A stretch of DNA of 64,000 bases from Bacteroidales bacterium (lineage in GTDB: Bacteria; Bacteroidota; Bacteroidia; Bacteroidales; UBA932): positions 1 to 64,000 of the forward strand of contig JAFRQH010000003.1 in assembly GCA_017428725.1 (NCBI GenBank), read 5' to 3'. The notes under the pieces were generated by a model, which saw only the letters and a list, made by a program, of their open reading frames with translations, did no database searches and was not told the DNA's origin. Shown here in pieces: positions 1 to 7,143 of the stretch (within the stretch, counting starts at the first letter, position 1; each line of letters opens with the position of its first letter). A program made the position numbers and the translations under genes.

Positions 1-143
1 ATTGACAAGACTGAAAATTATTTCGAAGTTTATCTTCGGATGGATGCGAGAGAAACGAGGAGAGAGGGAGGGCGCAACCTGTAGGTTGTAACCGACTGAA
101 CGACGAAGTTGAACGAAGCCGACGCCGAAGAGAAACGAGAAAT

Positions 144-217
144 CGGGATGTAGCGCAGTTGGCTAGCGCACTACGTTCGGGACGTAGGGGTCGTCTGTTC
201 GAGTCAGATCATCCCGA
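144..217 (+). tRNA. tRNA-Pro (anticodon CGG), integration target
   Basis: A cloverleaf can be folded by eye. The acceptor stem is CGGGATG/CATCCCG, the anticodon stem is CTACG/CGTAG, and the loop TTCGGGA puts CGG at the anticodon position. The discriminator base is A217 and no CCA is encoded. The gene is intact although a prophage is inserted at its 3' end, because the phage supplies or keeps the same 15 bases. Its natural terminator is now 38.7 kb away (38920-38949), so transcription should run on into the integrase gene. A possible -7 element TATCTTCG lies at 31-38, but I see no convincing -33 box. Confidence 0.95.
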
Positions 218-218
218 C
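204..218 (+). repeat. attL core (3' end of tRNA-Pro)
   Basis: TCAGATCATCCCGAC covers the 3' half of the T arm and the acceptor 3' strand of the tRNA. The identical 15-mer occurs at 38905-38919 at the right end of the phage block, and sequence identity stops abruptly on both sides. This is the usual pattern for tyrosine integrases that use tRNA 3' ends. Confidence 0.9.
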
Positions 219-270
219 TAAATCCGGATAAAACGCACAAAATCAGCGGATTACCGGATAAAAGTCAAGC

Positions 271-296
271 AACCGGGTCAAATCCGGGTCAGATTT
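271..296 (+). repeat. Candidate left integrase arm-type sites
   Basis: Two head-to-tail copies of CCGGGTCARAT (273-283 and 284-294) lie between the tRNA and int. A 26-bp block at 38801-38826, near attR, matches this stretch at 23 of 26 positions and also contains two 11-bp units. A separate short repeat CCGGATAAAA occurs at 224-233 and 254-263. Paired repeats at both ends, next to the att cores, are what arm-type integrase or excisionase sites look like. This is inference from position and repetition. Confidence 0.55.
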
Positions 297-301
297 TTTC
301 T

Positions 302-1564
302 TTGAGCGACGCCGTCCAGGCCCTTCTGGATGGCGCGCCCAAAGAAAAAAAAATGTTTTTATTCAAACCTCTCCCGGGCGTAGATTACCGGGCACCAAAG
401 TTGACGCAAGGGAATCCTGACTGGGTCATCCGCTATTACGTCAAGGATCCATCCACCGGCAAGCTCCGCCGGATCCGCATCAAAGTGAACCATATTCATC
501 CCGTCCGCGAGCGCGTGCGCGTCGCGCGCGAGATCATGGCCAGCCTCTCCGAACGGCTCGCCCTGGGCTGGAATCCGCTGCGCGACGGCGCGGCTCCGAA
601 GTCATCGGTCAGCGTATCGCAGGCCTACGATGCCTTCCTCACCGCGAAGGCGAAGGAGGCGGAAGCGCAGAGCGTCGCGTCGTACCGGTCGTATATCAAG
701 GTGTTCTCGGCCTGGCTGAAGGAGAACGGCTTCGCAGAGGACCGGCCGATCTGCTGCGTGTCGAAGGAGACGGCCGTGGCGTTCATGGACTATCTCGACA
801 GCAAGGACGGCATCTCGCCGCGGACCTGGAATAACTATCTCGCCTTCCTGCTGGCGATGCACGCCTGGCTCATCGACAAAGGCTACCTGGCCGGGAATCC
901 CTTCGCGGGGATCCGCCGGAAGCCGAAGCGGCTGATGGAGAAGCGGCGGCGGATGCTGACGGGGGCGGAGCTCGCGCGCCTGATCGCCTGGCTCCAGGAT
1001 GAGAATCCGGAGTTCCTGGCGGTCGTGCTGCTGTGCTATTGCTGCTTTGTCCGGCCGAAGGAGATCGCGCTGCTGCGCTGCCGGGATCTGCAGCTGGACC
1101 GGCAGCTGCTCTTCGTCGGCCGCGATATCGCGAAGAATGACCACGATTCGGTCCGGACCATTCCGGACGCCATCGTCCCGGCGCTGCGCCGTCTGGACCT
1201 GTCGCATCAGGACTGGGCCCTGTTCGGGAAGAATTCCGGCGATGGGGATGATTTTCATCCGGCGCGGGATCCTGCGAACCAACGGAAATTCGCGGCGTAC
1301 TGGTCGGCGAAGGTGCGGCCGGCGCTGGGCTTTCCGGACGAAGTGCAGCTCTACAGCCTGAAGGATACGGGTATCACGAACATGGCCACGAGCGGCGTGC
1401 CGATCAACCTGGTCCAGCAGCAGGCGGACCATTCCAGCGTGGCGATCACGTCTATCTACCTGGGGCAGCGGCGCGCGAAGGCTGTCGAAGAGCTGAAGGC
1501 GGCCGACATCCTGCCGGGCAAAGAAAACCTCCCGGGCCGTCGCGGCGCGGGAGGGTCCCAATGA
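302..1564 (+). CDS. int: Tyrosine recombinase (phage integrase)
   Basis: This 420-residue protein would integrate and excise the prophage at tRNA-Pro. It has an N-terminal arm-binding region, a SAM-like core-binding domain (about 105-205) and a catalytic domain (about 215-395). Visible catalytic positions are R251 in the RPKEI segment, H377 in ADHSS and Y386 in SIYLG. The usual HxxR box reads SLKD (352-355), with Lys in place of the second Arg. The start is uncertain: TTG at 302 gives 420 aa, while ATG at 353 gives a protein starting MFLFKPLPG and looks equally good. A GC-rich inverted repeat (1528-1554) lies inside the last codons. The gene follows the tRNA in the same direction, so tRNA read-through may express it in the lysogen. 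Confidence 0.93.
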   Translation: MSDAVQALLDGAPKEKKMFLFKPLPGVDYRAPKLTQGNPDWVIRYYVKDPSTGKLRRIRIKVNHIHPVRERVRVAREIMASLSERLALGWNPLRDGAAPKSSVSVSQAYDAFLTAKAKEAEAQSVASYRSYIKVFSAWLKENGFAEDRPICCVSKETAVAFMDYLDSKDGISPRTWNNYLAFLLAMHAWLIDKGYLAGNPFAGIRRKPKRLMEKRRRMLTGAELARLIAWLQDENPEFLAVVLLCYCCFVRPKEIALLRCRDLQLDRQLLFVGRDIAKNDHDSVRTIPDAIVPALRRLDLSHQDWALFGKNSGDGDDFHPARDPANQRKFAAYWSAKVRPALGFPDEVQLYSLKDTGITNMATSGVPINLVQQQADHSSVAITSIYLGQRRAKAVEELKAADILPGKENLPGRRGAGGSQ

Positions 1565-1594
1565 AAAAGTTTCAGAAATATCGTAGTAGTGGGA

Positions 1595-1873
1595 TTATAG
1601 CCACTGGATCCGGTTGAAGGTTACGTAGTAGTGTGCGCGGTTCGGGCAGGCTGTCTCCAGGATTGACGGGTGGATCATGATCTTGCCGTCGCTCTCCGTC
1701 AGCTTCCAGCCTTCTCGGCCGAAGTCCAGGACGGAGACGGTGCCGCAGCCGTCCGGGCAGAGCAGCTTGGCGACGTTGTGTTTGCGGCTGATATAGATCT
1801 TGCCGGGTTCGAGGGCGGCGTTCTCGGGCAGCGTGTCGATGAAGATCGGCTGCAGTTCTGATAGTCTTTCCAT
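1595..1873 (-). CDS. DUF6527-type small phage protein
   Basis: A 92-residue protein with a CPDGCG knuckle (about 39-44) followed by a GW motif and a PSI segment. This pattern is typical of the small DUF6527 family found near lysis genes of Bacteroidetes phages. The role of the family is not known to me; the two cysteines suggest metal binding. It is the last gene of the leftward lysis block and starts 4 bp after the spanin-like gene. It converges on int, whose end is 30 bp away. Confidence 0.7.
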   Translation of the reverse strand: MERLSELQPIFIDTLPENAALEPGKIYISRKHNVAKLLCPDGCGTVSVLDFGREGWKLTESDGKIMIHPSILETACPNRAHYYVTFNRIQWL

Positions 1874-1877
1874 GTCT

Positions 1878-2396
1878 TTATCTGATCAGGATTTTCGTCA
1901 GCAGTGTCATGAGCTCTCTGCGCCAGCCGATGATGGCCAGGGCCAGAAGCCAGAAGAAGGATCCGATCCGGAACCGTTGCCACCAGGTCAGCTTGCGTTC
2001 GACCTCCTTGATGACCGTGCGCTGCGTCAGGCCGGTGTGGTCGGAGTCCTGGCGGATCACGGTCGCGGTGGTGGTGATCGGCACGACCACGGGGAGCTGG
2101 TAGTCGGAGCGGTTGCGGATGGTGTGGTGAAGAAGGCCGTCGGAGACCCAGGCGTCGCTCTCGGCGATGGAGGTCTGGACGTGTGAATGATATCCATCCG
2201 GCAGGACTGCAGATGACTCTTCCGCGGGTAGCTGCACGAAGACCGTGCTGTCCTTGATGCTGATCACGGTCGAATCGACGTAGTTCACGACCGTGCTGTC
2301 CTTGATGTTCACCTCGGTCGGGATGTGTTTGCAAAGGCCGCAGCCCGTGGCGACGGCCAGCAGCACGCAGATGGCTGCGATCTGTTTCGGCATCAT
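1878..2396 (-). CDS. Spanin-like lipoprotein with C-terminal membrane segment
   Basis: I start it at the ATG at 2396 (172 aa), which overlaps the amidase stop in ATGA and is directly followed by a signal peptide. An upstream extension in this frame lacks a signal and overlaps the amidase. The N-terminus is a lipoprotein signal ending in the lipobox VATGC. The middle holds repeated KDSTV-type segments predicted to be beta-rich. Near the C-terminus WWQRFRIGSFFWLLALAIIG is a strong membrane helix. A lipid anchor at one end and a membrane helix at the other is the design of unimolecular spanins, which join outer and inner membranes at the last step of lysis. Its place after holin and amidase supports this. 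Confidence 0.7.
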   Translation of the reverse strand: MMPKQIAAICVLLAVATGCGLCKHIPTEVNIKDSTVVNYVDSTVISIKDSTVFVQLPAEESSAVLPDGYHSHVQTSIAESDAWVSDGLLHHTIRNRSDYQLPVVVPITTTATVIRQDSDHTGLTQRTVIKEVERKLTWWQRFRIGSFFWLLALAIIGWRRELMTLLTKILIR

Positions 2397-2899
2397 TTCT
2401 CGCTGGATTTCGATTCGCAGATGGCCAGGGGGAATTCCGCTTTCACCTCGAAGCTCGGGCAGGCCTTCATCCATTCCCATTTGCTGATCTTTCCGTCTCC
2501 GTTCAGATCCGGGCTGGCGTCGCGGTGGCCGATGATCTCCCTGATCGGGTATTGCATGGTGAGATTGGCGACGAGCGCCTGCAGGGCGAGCTTCTGGGCG
2601 TCGGTGCGGGTGTCTTTCGGCGTCTTGCCGTCTTTGGCGACTCCGCCGATGTAGCAGATGCCGATGCTGTGGGAGTTGTACGGCCGGCCGGAGAATCCGG
2701 GCTTCTCGCAGTGGGCGCCGTTCATCGTCAGGGGGCGTCCCTGCTCGATGTTGCCGTCCAGGTCGATGACGTAGTGGTAGCCGATCATCTTGAAGCCGCG
2801 GGCGCGGTGTATCTTGTCGATGTCGGCGGCGCGGACGTCTTTTCCTTCCGGCGTGGCGCTGCAGTGGATGACTATGGCGTCGATGTTATCCTTCTTCAT
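2393..2899 (-). CDS. N-acetylmuramoyl-L-alanine amidase (phage endolysin)
   Basis: A 168-residue Amidase_2 domain that would cut the bond between muramic acid and the peptide stem. Zinc-ligand positions are visible as H12 in VIHCSAT, H125 in GHRD and C147 in KACPSF. Between the last two lies an EF-hand-like loop DLNGDGKISKWEW, a calcium-loop insertion common in Bacteroides phage amidases. There is no signal peptide, so release needs the holin encoded just upstream (14-bp overlap). The spanin-like gene starts within the stop codon. Confidence 0.92.
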   Translation of the reverse strand: MKKDNIDAIVIHCSATPEGKDVRAADIDKIHRARGFKMIGYHYVIDLDGNIEQGRPLTMNGAHCEKPGFSGRPYNSHSIGICYIGGVAKDGKTPKDTRTDAQKLALQALVANLTMQYPIREIIGHRDASPDLNGDGKISKWEWMKACPSFEVKAEFPLAICESKSSEK

Positions 2900-3143
2900 G
2901 TGTTTCGGGTTCTGATTCTTGGTTTGAGCGGGCGCGGTCCAGGAATTTCTTCCTGTAAGAGTAATCCACTCCGATCAAAGCTCCGGCAAATGTCAGAATC
3001 TCCCCGAAGGCGGTGAGCACGGACGGGTGAATCTCTCCAGTCGGACTGACGATGAATCCGGAGACCAGAAGGCCGCACCCGAAGGTGACGAGAACGACGG
3101 CAAACCAGAGCTGTGTGTTGGATGGTTGACGTAGCAGTTTCAT
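2886..3143 (-). CDS. Phage holin
   Basis: An 85-residue protein with two membrane segments (about 11-31 and 40-60) and a charged C-terminal tail. It resembles the small holins that precede amidases in Bacteroidetes phages. It would form the inner-membrane lesion that lets the amidase reach the wall. It is the first gene of the lysis cassette and follows a phage-type promoter at 3166-3201, about 22 bp upstream of the ATG. Confidence 0.82.
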   Translation of the reverse strand: MKLLRQPSNTQLWFAVVLVTFGCGLLVSGFIVSPTGEIHPSVLTAFGEILTFAGALIGVDYSYRKKFLDRARSNQESEPETHEEG

Positions 3144-3165
3144 GATAAATGATAATTTCCGGGGA

Positions 3166-3201
3166 CTAATTTAGGCCCCCGGAAACGGAAAATTTAGGAC
3201 A
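3166..3201 (-). promoter_or_regulatory. Phage-type late promoter for lysis genes
   Basis: On the minus strand TGTCCTA, 21 bp, then TAAATTAG, 22 bp before the holin ATG. It matches five other leftward promoters in this phage except that TTTG reads TTAG. The -7 element is embedded in a palindrome at 3161-3179 (GGGGaCTAAtTTAGgCCCC), absent from the other five, which could be an operator delaying lysis genes. Confidence 0.6.
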
Positions 3202-3597
3202 TTATTCGGCCGGTTGCTCCTGGATATCCAGGATCCTATTGGCTTCGGCCTTGCAGGCCTCTGCAAACGTGTTGAAGGCGTCGAATTCGTCCTGCGCGCC
3301 TTCGTCGCCGGCGATCACGTGGCGGAGGATCGCTTCGACGTCGTCCTGGCTGTAGCGGGTGCGGACCAGAGCGCCGACGATGCGGCCTTTGTCGATCTCG
3401 CCTTCGATGTCGATGGCTGCGTAGGAATAGACGGTCACGGTTGCCGGTGAATCTCCGCCTTCCTCCTGCTCGCCTTCCGCATCAGGGCTTGCGGGCGCGG
3501 AGATGGATTCCTCGGAGATGCTTTCGTCGTAGTAGCAGCGGGTTTTGCCGTTCGCCAGAGCTTCCAGGCGGCGCGGCTCGGAAAATAGGTACCTCAT
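3202..3597 (-). CDS. Hypothetical protein coupled to the DGR reverse transcriptase
   Basis: A 131-residue acidic protein with no domain I recognise. The middle (about 35-50) is a low-complexity Glu/Ser/Ala linker. Its ATG overlaps the RT stop codon (ATGA), so it is translated in the same operon, probably by coupling. Similar small acidic proteins sit next to fibre genes in other Bacteroidetes phages, and a chaperone or fibre-assembly role is only a guess. It ends just before the lysis promoter. Confidence 0.7.
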   Translation of the reverse strand: MRYLFSEPRRLEALANGKTRCYYDESISEESISAPASPDAEGEQEEGGDSPATVTVYSYAAIDIEGEIDKGRIVGALVRTRYSQDDVEAILRHVIAGDEGAQDEFDAFNTFAEACKAEANRILDIQEQPAE

Positions 3598-4775
3598 ATT
3601 GTTTTGGGTTTTTTGATGATTGCTTTCGATAGGTTGGAAGTGAAGTCAAACGCGGCGCGAACGTGCGGCGCTGCGTCCAGGGATGAAGTGATGATCTTGC
3701 GGGCGCTGAAGTGCTGCAGATAGCCGAGGCGCGAGTTCATCTTCGACAGCTCTCCGGCCAGGTCCGCATCTCCGCTCGCCAGCAGCTCGTCCAGGCCGCG
3801 GACGTACTGCCGGAAGCGGCGGATCGTGGGTTCCTGGGCATAGCGCCGGTACGGAAGGATCGCAGCGCCGAGGAAGTAGTTGGTCTCGTAGGCGCTGGTG
3901 ATCGTAGTCTTCGTGGGATGGAGCGTCAGTCCAAGCTCGCGGTCCAGGAATTCGCCGCAGCGGTCCTTGTATTCCAGGAGCCGGTTGTAGTCTCGGTCGA
4001 GCAGGCGCGAGTCATCGACGTAGCGGCAGTAGTTGCGGACGGCGAGCGTGCGCTTGACGTACCAGTCGAAGACGTCCAGGTAGATGTTGGCATTGAGCTG
4101 GTTGTTCACGTCGCCGATCGGCACGCCGGTGCCCGGCGGCCGGGTGCGGAGCGTTTTGTTCGGTGGTACCAGCTGGATGAGCGCCGGATTGCCCAGGTAG
4201 CGGCAGTCCTTCAGCGGATCGCGGAAGACCAGAGCTTCGATGAGATAGTCCGCGAATTCGTAGTCGATGGCGTCCGGGAAGCGGCGCTGGAATCGTGCCA
4301 GCGTGCCGGAGATGATGCCGTAGAGCCGCTGCCGGGATATCGACATAAAGAATCCGGAGATATCCAGGTTGAGAACGAAGGCGTCGCGGGTGTAGTTGTC
4401 CGTGACGCTCCGCAGGTGATGCTCGAAGCGCTCGATGCCGAAGAGCGTTCCTTTGCCCTGGCGGCAGGAGAAGCTGTCGTAGATGAAATACCGCTCGAAG
4501 ATCCAGGCGATGAGATTGATGACGATGTGGCTCGTGATTCCGTCCACGTAGTTACGCGGGCAGAAGATCTCGCGGACCGTCGGATCCAGATTCACGAACC
4601 AGTCCATCGGGCCGGGGGACCAGCGGCGCGCCAGGAGGTCGCGCGCGTGATCCGCGAGGTTCGTTTCCAGATCCAGCTCGAATTCCAGCTGCGCCGGCGT
4701 GTTGCGCTCATTCTTGCGCGCGTCCAGGTAGGCGAAGGTAACGAGCCGGTGGATATCGTCGTAGTTGTATTTCAT
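3594..4775 (-). CDS. DGR reverse transcriptase
   Basis: The enzyme copies TR RNA into adenine-mutated cDNA that replaces VR sequences. I start it at ATG 4775 (393 aa). The open frame continues upstream to 5234, but that extension translates TR itself and is not expected to be protein. RT motifs are clear: LDISGFF (D138), VPIGDVNNQ (218-226), YVDD (252-255, catalytic D254/D255), the LTLHPTKT region (283-290) and FLGAAI (301-306). DGR RTs usually carry (I/V/L)GxxxSQ in motif 4. Here Ser is replaced by Asn (IGDVNNQ). It follows avd and TR and is coupled to the 131-aa gene downstream. Confidence 0.95.
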   Translation of the reverse strand: MKYNYDDIHRLVTFAYLDARKNERNTPAQLEFELDLETNLADHARDLLARRWSPGPMDWFVNLDPTVREIFCPRNYVDGITSHIVINLIAWIFERYFIYDSFSCRQGKGTLFGIERFEHHLRSVTDNYTRDAFVLNLDISGFFMSISRQRLYGIISGTLARFQRRFPDAIDYEFADYLIEALVFRDPLKDCRYLGNPALIQLVPPNKTLRTRPPGTGVPIGDVNNQLNANIYLDVFDWYVKRTLAVRNYCRYVDDSRLLDRDYNRLLEYKDRCGEFLDRELGLTLHPTKTTITSAYETNYFLGAAILPYRRYAQEPTIRRFRQYVRGLDELLASGDADLAGELSKMNSRLGYLQHFSARKIITSSLDAAPHVRAAFDFTSNLSKAIIKKPKTI

Positions 4776-4813
4776 CGCGTTGATAAAGACATACGGTCCG
4801 GCATTGTCAAATG

Positions 4814-4995
4814 CTCGGCAGGGGCGCACGGAGAAACCGTTGGAGCGATTGTTGTTGTTCAACGGGTTCACGTTGCCGGAATTGAAGTTCAGATTCCGCG
4901 CGTTGGTCTGCGAGTTACCGGCGAACGACCAATAGTTGCCGTTCGAGCCCATGTTCGTCAGACTGCCGGAGCCGTTCGCGCGGTAGCCGGAAGCG
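4814..4995 (-). repeat. DGR template repeat (TR)
   Basis: A 182-bp segment that aligns without gaps to VR1 (5803-5984) and, over its last 116 bp in coding sense, to VR2 (36301-36416). Every mismatch falls on an adenine of the coding-strand TR. Its AAC/AAT codons sit at the varying residues, the usual design that allows many amino acids and avoids stops. It lies in the 451-bp spacer between avd and RT, as in the Bordetella phage BPP-1 cassette. It lacks the hairpin that follows both VRs, which fits a donor that is never overwritten. Confidence 0.96.
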
Positions 4996-5226
4996 CCCAA
5001 GTTGATGAGTGGTCCGTTTGTTGAATGCCAGGCCGGGGGCACGAGGCCGACGACCAGGCAGACTTCCGAGGCCAGCAAGAGGCACAGCCCCATCTGCGAT
5101 ATCCTACGGAGCACAGCTGCTCCTTTGAGGGTGGGCCACTGAATTTGACGGGACGGTCCCCGACGGTTGCGAATGACCGCACGACCGCGGGGCTTCTGCC
5201 CGAATGCCGGAGCGTATGTCGTGTTT

Positions 5227-5598
5227 TTACACATTCTTCAGCGAGGATCGTTGCCAGCCCTTCAGCTGCCGGACGACGTTGTCTTCCTTATTCGTCAGGG
5301 CGTCGAATCCTTTCTTCGTGATATACCGGAGATCGTGGACCATCCGGATCGAGATCCGGACCTCGTCCATCGTCTTCAGCGCGGCGGCGATCCGCTCCAG
5401 GCGGACGGGGGCGTTCTCCTTCTGTTCGTCGGCGAAGGCCGTGTCCTCCATTATCGACTGGATCTTGCGCTCGATTTCTGCGATCTTGCCGCGCTTGACG
5501 TTGATCGGGCATTTCTGCGTGCTACGGACAAACTGCTGGTACAGCTGCCGCGCCGCGTTATAGACCGGCGGCCGCTGATCTTTTCTTTTTGGTTCCAT
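5227..5598 (-). CDS. avd: DGR accessory variability determinant (Avd)
   Basis: A 123-residue, strongly basic, all-helical protein. It has the RPPVYNAARQLY opening, a central MDEVRISIRMVHDLRYITKK segment and the ending LKGWQRS, as in Avd four-helix bundles. In BPP-1, Avd forms a pentamer that binds RT and the TR RNA and is required for mutagenic homing. It lies directly before TR and RT. Its 5' end overlaps a 62-aa reading frame by 41 bp. I see no other accessory such as an HRDC-type protein. Confidence 0.9.
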   Translation of the reverse strand: MEPKRKDQRPPVYNAARQLYQQFVRSTQKCPINVKRGKIAEIERKIQSIMEDTAFADEQKENAPVRLERIAAALKTMDEVRISIRMVHDLRYITKKGFDALTNKEDNVVRQLKGWQRSSLKNV

Positions 5599-5746
5599 AG
5601 CGTTGCTTCAGTTTGCGAATAAAGTCCATGCAGTCCAGCGGAGTCTTGTCGGCAAGGTCGAATTCTGCGATATCTCGCAGTAAGGATCCTTCCGCCAGGG
5701 CACCGACGTGGACGATGGAGTTCTTTATCTTGATTTTCAGCGTCAT
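5558..5746 (-). CDS. Small hypothetical protein between VR1 gene and avd
   Basis: A 62-residue frame starting 8 bp past the hairpin that follows VR1 and running 41 bp into avd. The product starts MTLKIKIKNSIVHVG and has a basic tail, with no recognised domain. The leftward gene order and close packing favour translation. It could be a small DGR or tail-assembly partner, or only a leader for avd. Confidence 0.5.
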   Translation of the reverse strand: MTLKIKIKNSIVHVGALAEGSLLRDIAEFDLADKTPLDCMDFIRKLKQRYGTKKKRSAAAGL

Positions 5747-5753
5747 CTTTTAG

Positions 5754-5780
5754 CCCCGCGGCTTTGAAATAGCCGCGGGG
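5754..5780. other. DGR homing hairpin downstream of VR1
   Basis: Perfect 10-bp inverted repeat (CCCCGCGGCT/AGCCGCGGGG) with 7-nt loop TTGAAAT, ending 22 bp from the VR1 boundary. The same loop, stem core and 22-bp spacing follow VR2 (36254-36278), and TR has none. There is no T-run after it in the reading direction, so it is not a typical intrinsic terminator. DGRs of BPP-1 type use such a hairpin or cruciform next to the VR to promote homing. Confidence 0.8.
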
Positions 5781-5791
5781 AATTAAAGGGA

Positions 5792-7123
5792 TTAAACAAA
5801 TTCTCGGCAGGGGCGCACGGAGAAACCGTAGGAGCGAGTGTAGTTGCCCAACGGGCTCACGCTGCCGGAACCGAAGCCCAGAAACCGCGCGTAGGCCTGC
5901 GAGTAACCGGCGAACGACCAATAGTAGCCGTTCGAGCCCATGTACGTCAGACTGCCGGAGCCGTTCGCGCGGTAGCCGGAAGCGGGGAAGAAATTCCCCT
6001 GGGCGTCGGCGCTGTTGCGCTTGAATTTCCAGCCCTGGGCGAAGGAGCCGACCACGTTGAAGGTCGTGGCATCCGACGAGTTTTCGCCGGTGGACGTGAA
6101 GCCGGTGAAGGCGCGCGCCGCGGGCAGCATATAGCCGACCGGGCAGGGGTCGTAGATGGTCTTCACGGCCGTGGCCTGGTCGTCATTGGCTCCGTCGGCG
6201 TTCAGCGCTGCGTTCCAGAAATTGTTGAAGCGCGTGAGGTTGTTCCAGTTGTGCGACGTGCTGTCGAACCGGGTAAAGAAGAGGTGCGGGTTCTTGATCG
6301 CTTCCGCGACGGTCTTCGTGGCGAGCTCGTCGCCGTCGGTACCGCGGACTCCGAAGCCGGTATAGACGTTGCCGTTGATGTCGTAGAGCGTGGCCTGGGC
6401 GCCGTCGCCGACGACCGGCGCCATCGGATCCTTGCGTCCCCACTGGTAGTGCGGGTTCCACTGCTTCGTGCGGGCGGTGTTCCAGATCGCGCCGAGGTTT
6501 TCGGACATAAGCTGGTATTCGACGTCCGTGTGATTCTTGAACGTCTCCGGGCCCAGGGAGTCGGAGGTGCACCAGATTAGCCAGGACCACATGATATTTC
6601 CGCCGGAGTCCTTGACGACGAGCAGGGCGTCGCCGTTGGTCGCCGGGATGCTGGCCACGGTGAACTGGATGTACTTGCAGTCGCCGCCTTCGACGAGCGA
6701 GACGGTGGTGATCATCCCGGAGGTCGTCTGCCAGAGCAGCTGCGCGGCGGCGGGCTGGCAGTTGGCGTTCTTCTCGATGAAGGGCGACGTGATCAGGGCG
6801 TTCAGGTGGTTCACGAAATTCGCCTGGTTAGAGCCGCCGAGGTTCGTGTAGGCGGGAGCGTTGGTGGCTCCGTTTTTGATGCCGTTGCCGTAAACCACGG
6901 GGAATTTGTACGTACCGGGTGTCCGGACGACGTAGGTATTGGCGGTATTCCGGAGAATACTGGAGGTGCCATCGACGGAGAACATCGACAGATCCTTCGC
7001 CACGGATGCGAGCTTCGATGCATCAAAGGCGAGCGGGTCGCCGTTGGCATCGTGCAGGATGACGCGCCGGTTCTGAAGAAGCGCGGGATCCGAATAAACG
7101 GTCATGTCTTTTACATCTGCCAT
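5792..7123 (-). CDS. DGR target protein 1, tail-tip ligand-binding protein
   Basis: A 443-residue protein whose C-terminal part (about 325-443) is a FISUMP/C-type-lectin-like fold: an YDPCPVGYMLPAARAF segment, an FPASGYR segment and the ending SVRPCREFV. VR1 encodes residues about 381-441, so the varying side chains sit on the lectin-like binding face. The N-terminal half looks like a phage structural domain. It lies next to the fibre genes and is the first gene of the DGR cassette. By analogy with Mtd of BPP-1 it should bind the host surface, and its variation should widen receptor range. Confidence 0.88.
   Translation of the reverse strand: MADVKDMTVYSDPALLQNRRVILHDANGDPLAFDASKLASVAKDLSMFSVDGTSSILRNTANTYVVRTPGTYKFPVVYGNGIKNGATNAPAYTNLGGSNQANFVNHLNALITSPFIEKNANCQPAAAQLLWQTTSGMITTVSLVEGGDCKYIQFTVASIPATNGDALLVVKDSGGNIMWSWLIWCTSDSLGPETFKNHTDVEYQLMSENLGAIWNTARTKQWNPHYQWGRKDPMAPVVGDGAQATLYDINGNVYTGFGVRGTDGDELATKTVAEAIKNPHLFFTRFDSTSHNWNNLTRFNNFWNAALNADGANDDQATAVKTIYDPCPVGYMLPAARAFTGFTSTGENSSDATTFNVVGSFAQGWKFKRNSADAQGNFFPASGYRANGSGSLTYMGSNGYYWSFAGYSQAYARFLGFGSGSVSPLGNYTRSYGFSVRPCREFV
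5803..5984 (-). repeat. DGR variable repeat 1 (VR1)
   Basis: 182 bp, ungapped match to TR with 18 substitutions. All lie where the coding-strand TR has A (T on the + strand). GC-only stretches are identical, including the segment at the stop-proximal end that should act as the initiation-of-mutagenic-homing sequence. Residue changes relative to TR are mainly Asn to Tyr, Ser, Gly, Phe and Thr. Confidence 0.96.
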
Positions 7124-7143
7124 ATCTGTAGGTATTAAGGTGA

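Noticed and set aside
1528..1554. GC-rich inverted repeat at the end of int considered as an intrinsic terminator
   Set aside because: It lies within coding sequence and has no following T-run, so it is mentioned only as a structural feature of int.
4776..5234. Upstream extension of the RT reading frame covering TR
   Set aside because: The frame stays open by chance because TR is a copy of coding sequence. DGR RTs start after TR. ATG 4775 gives the family's usual length.
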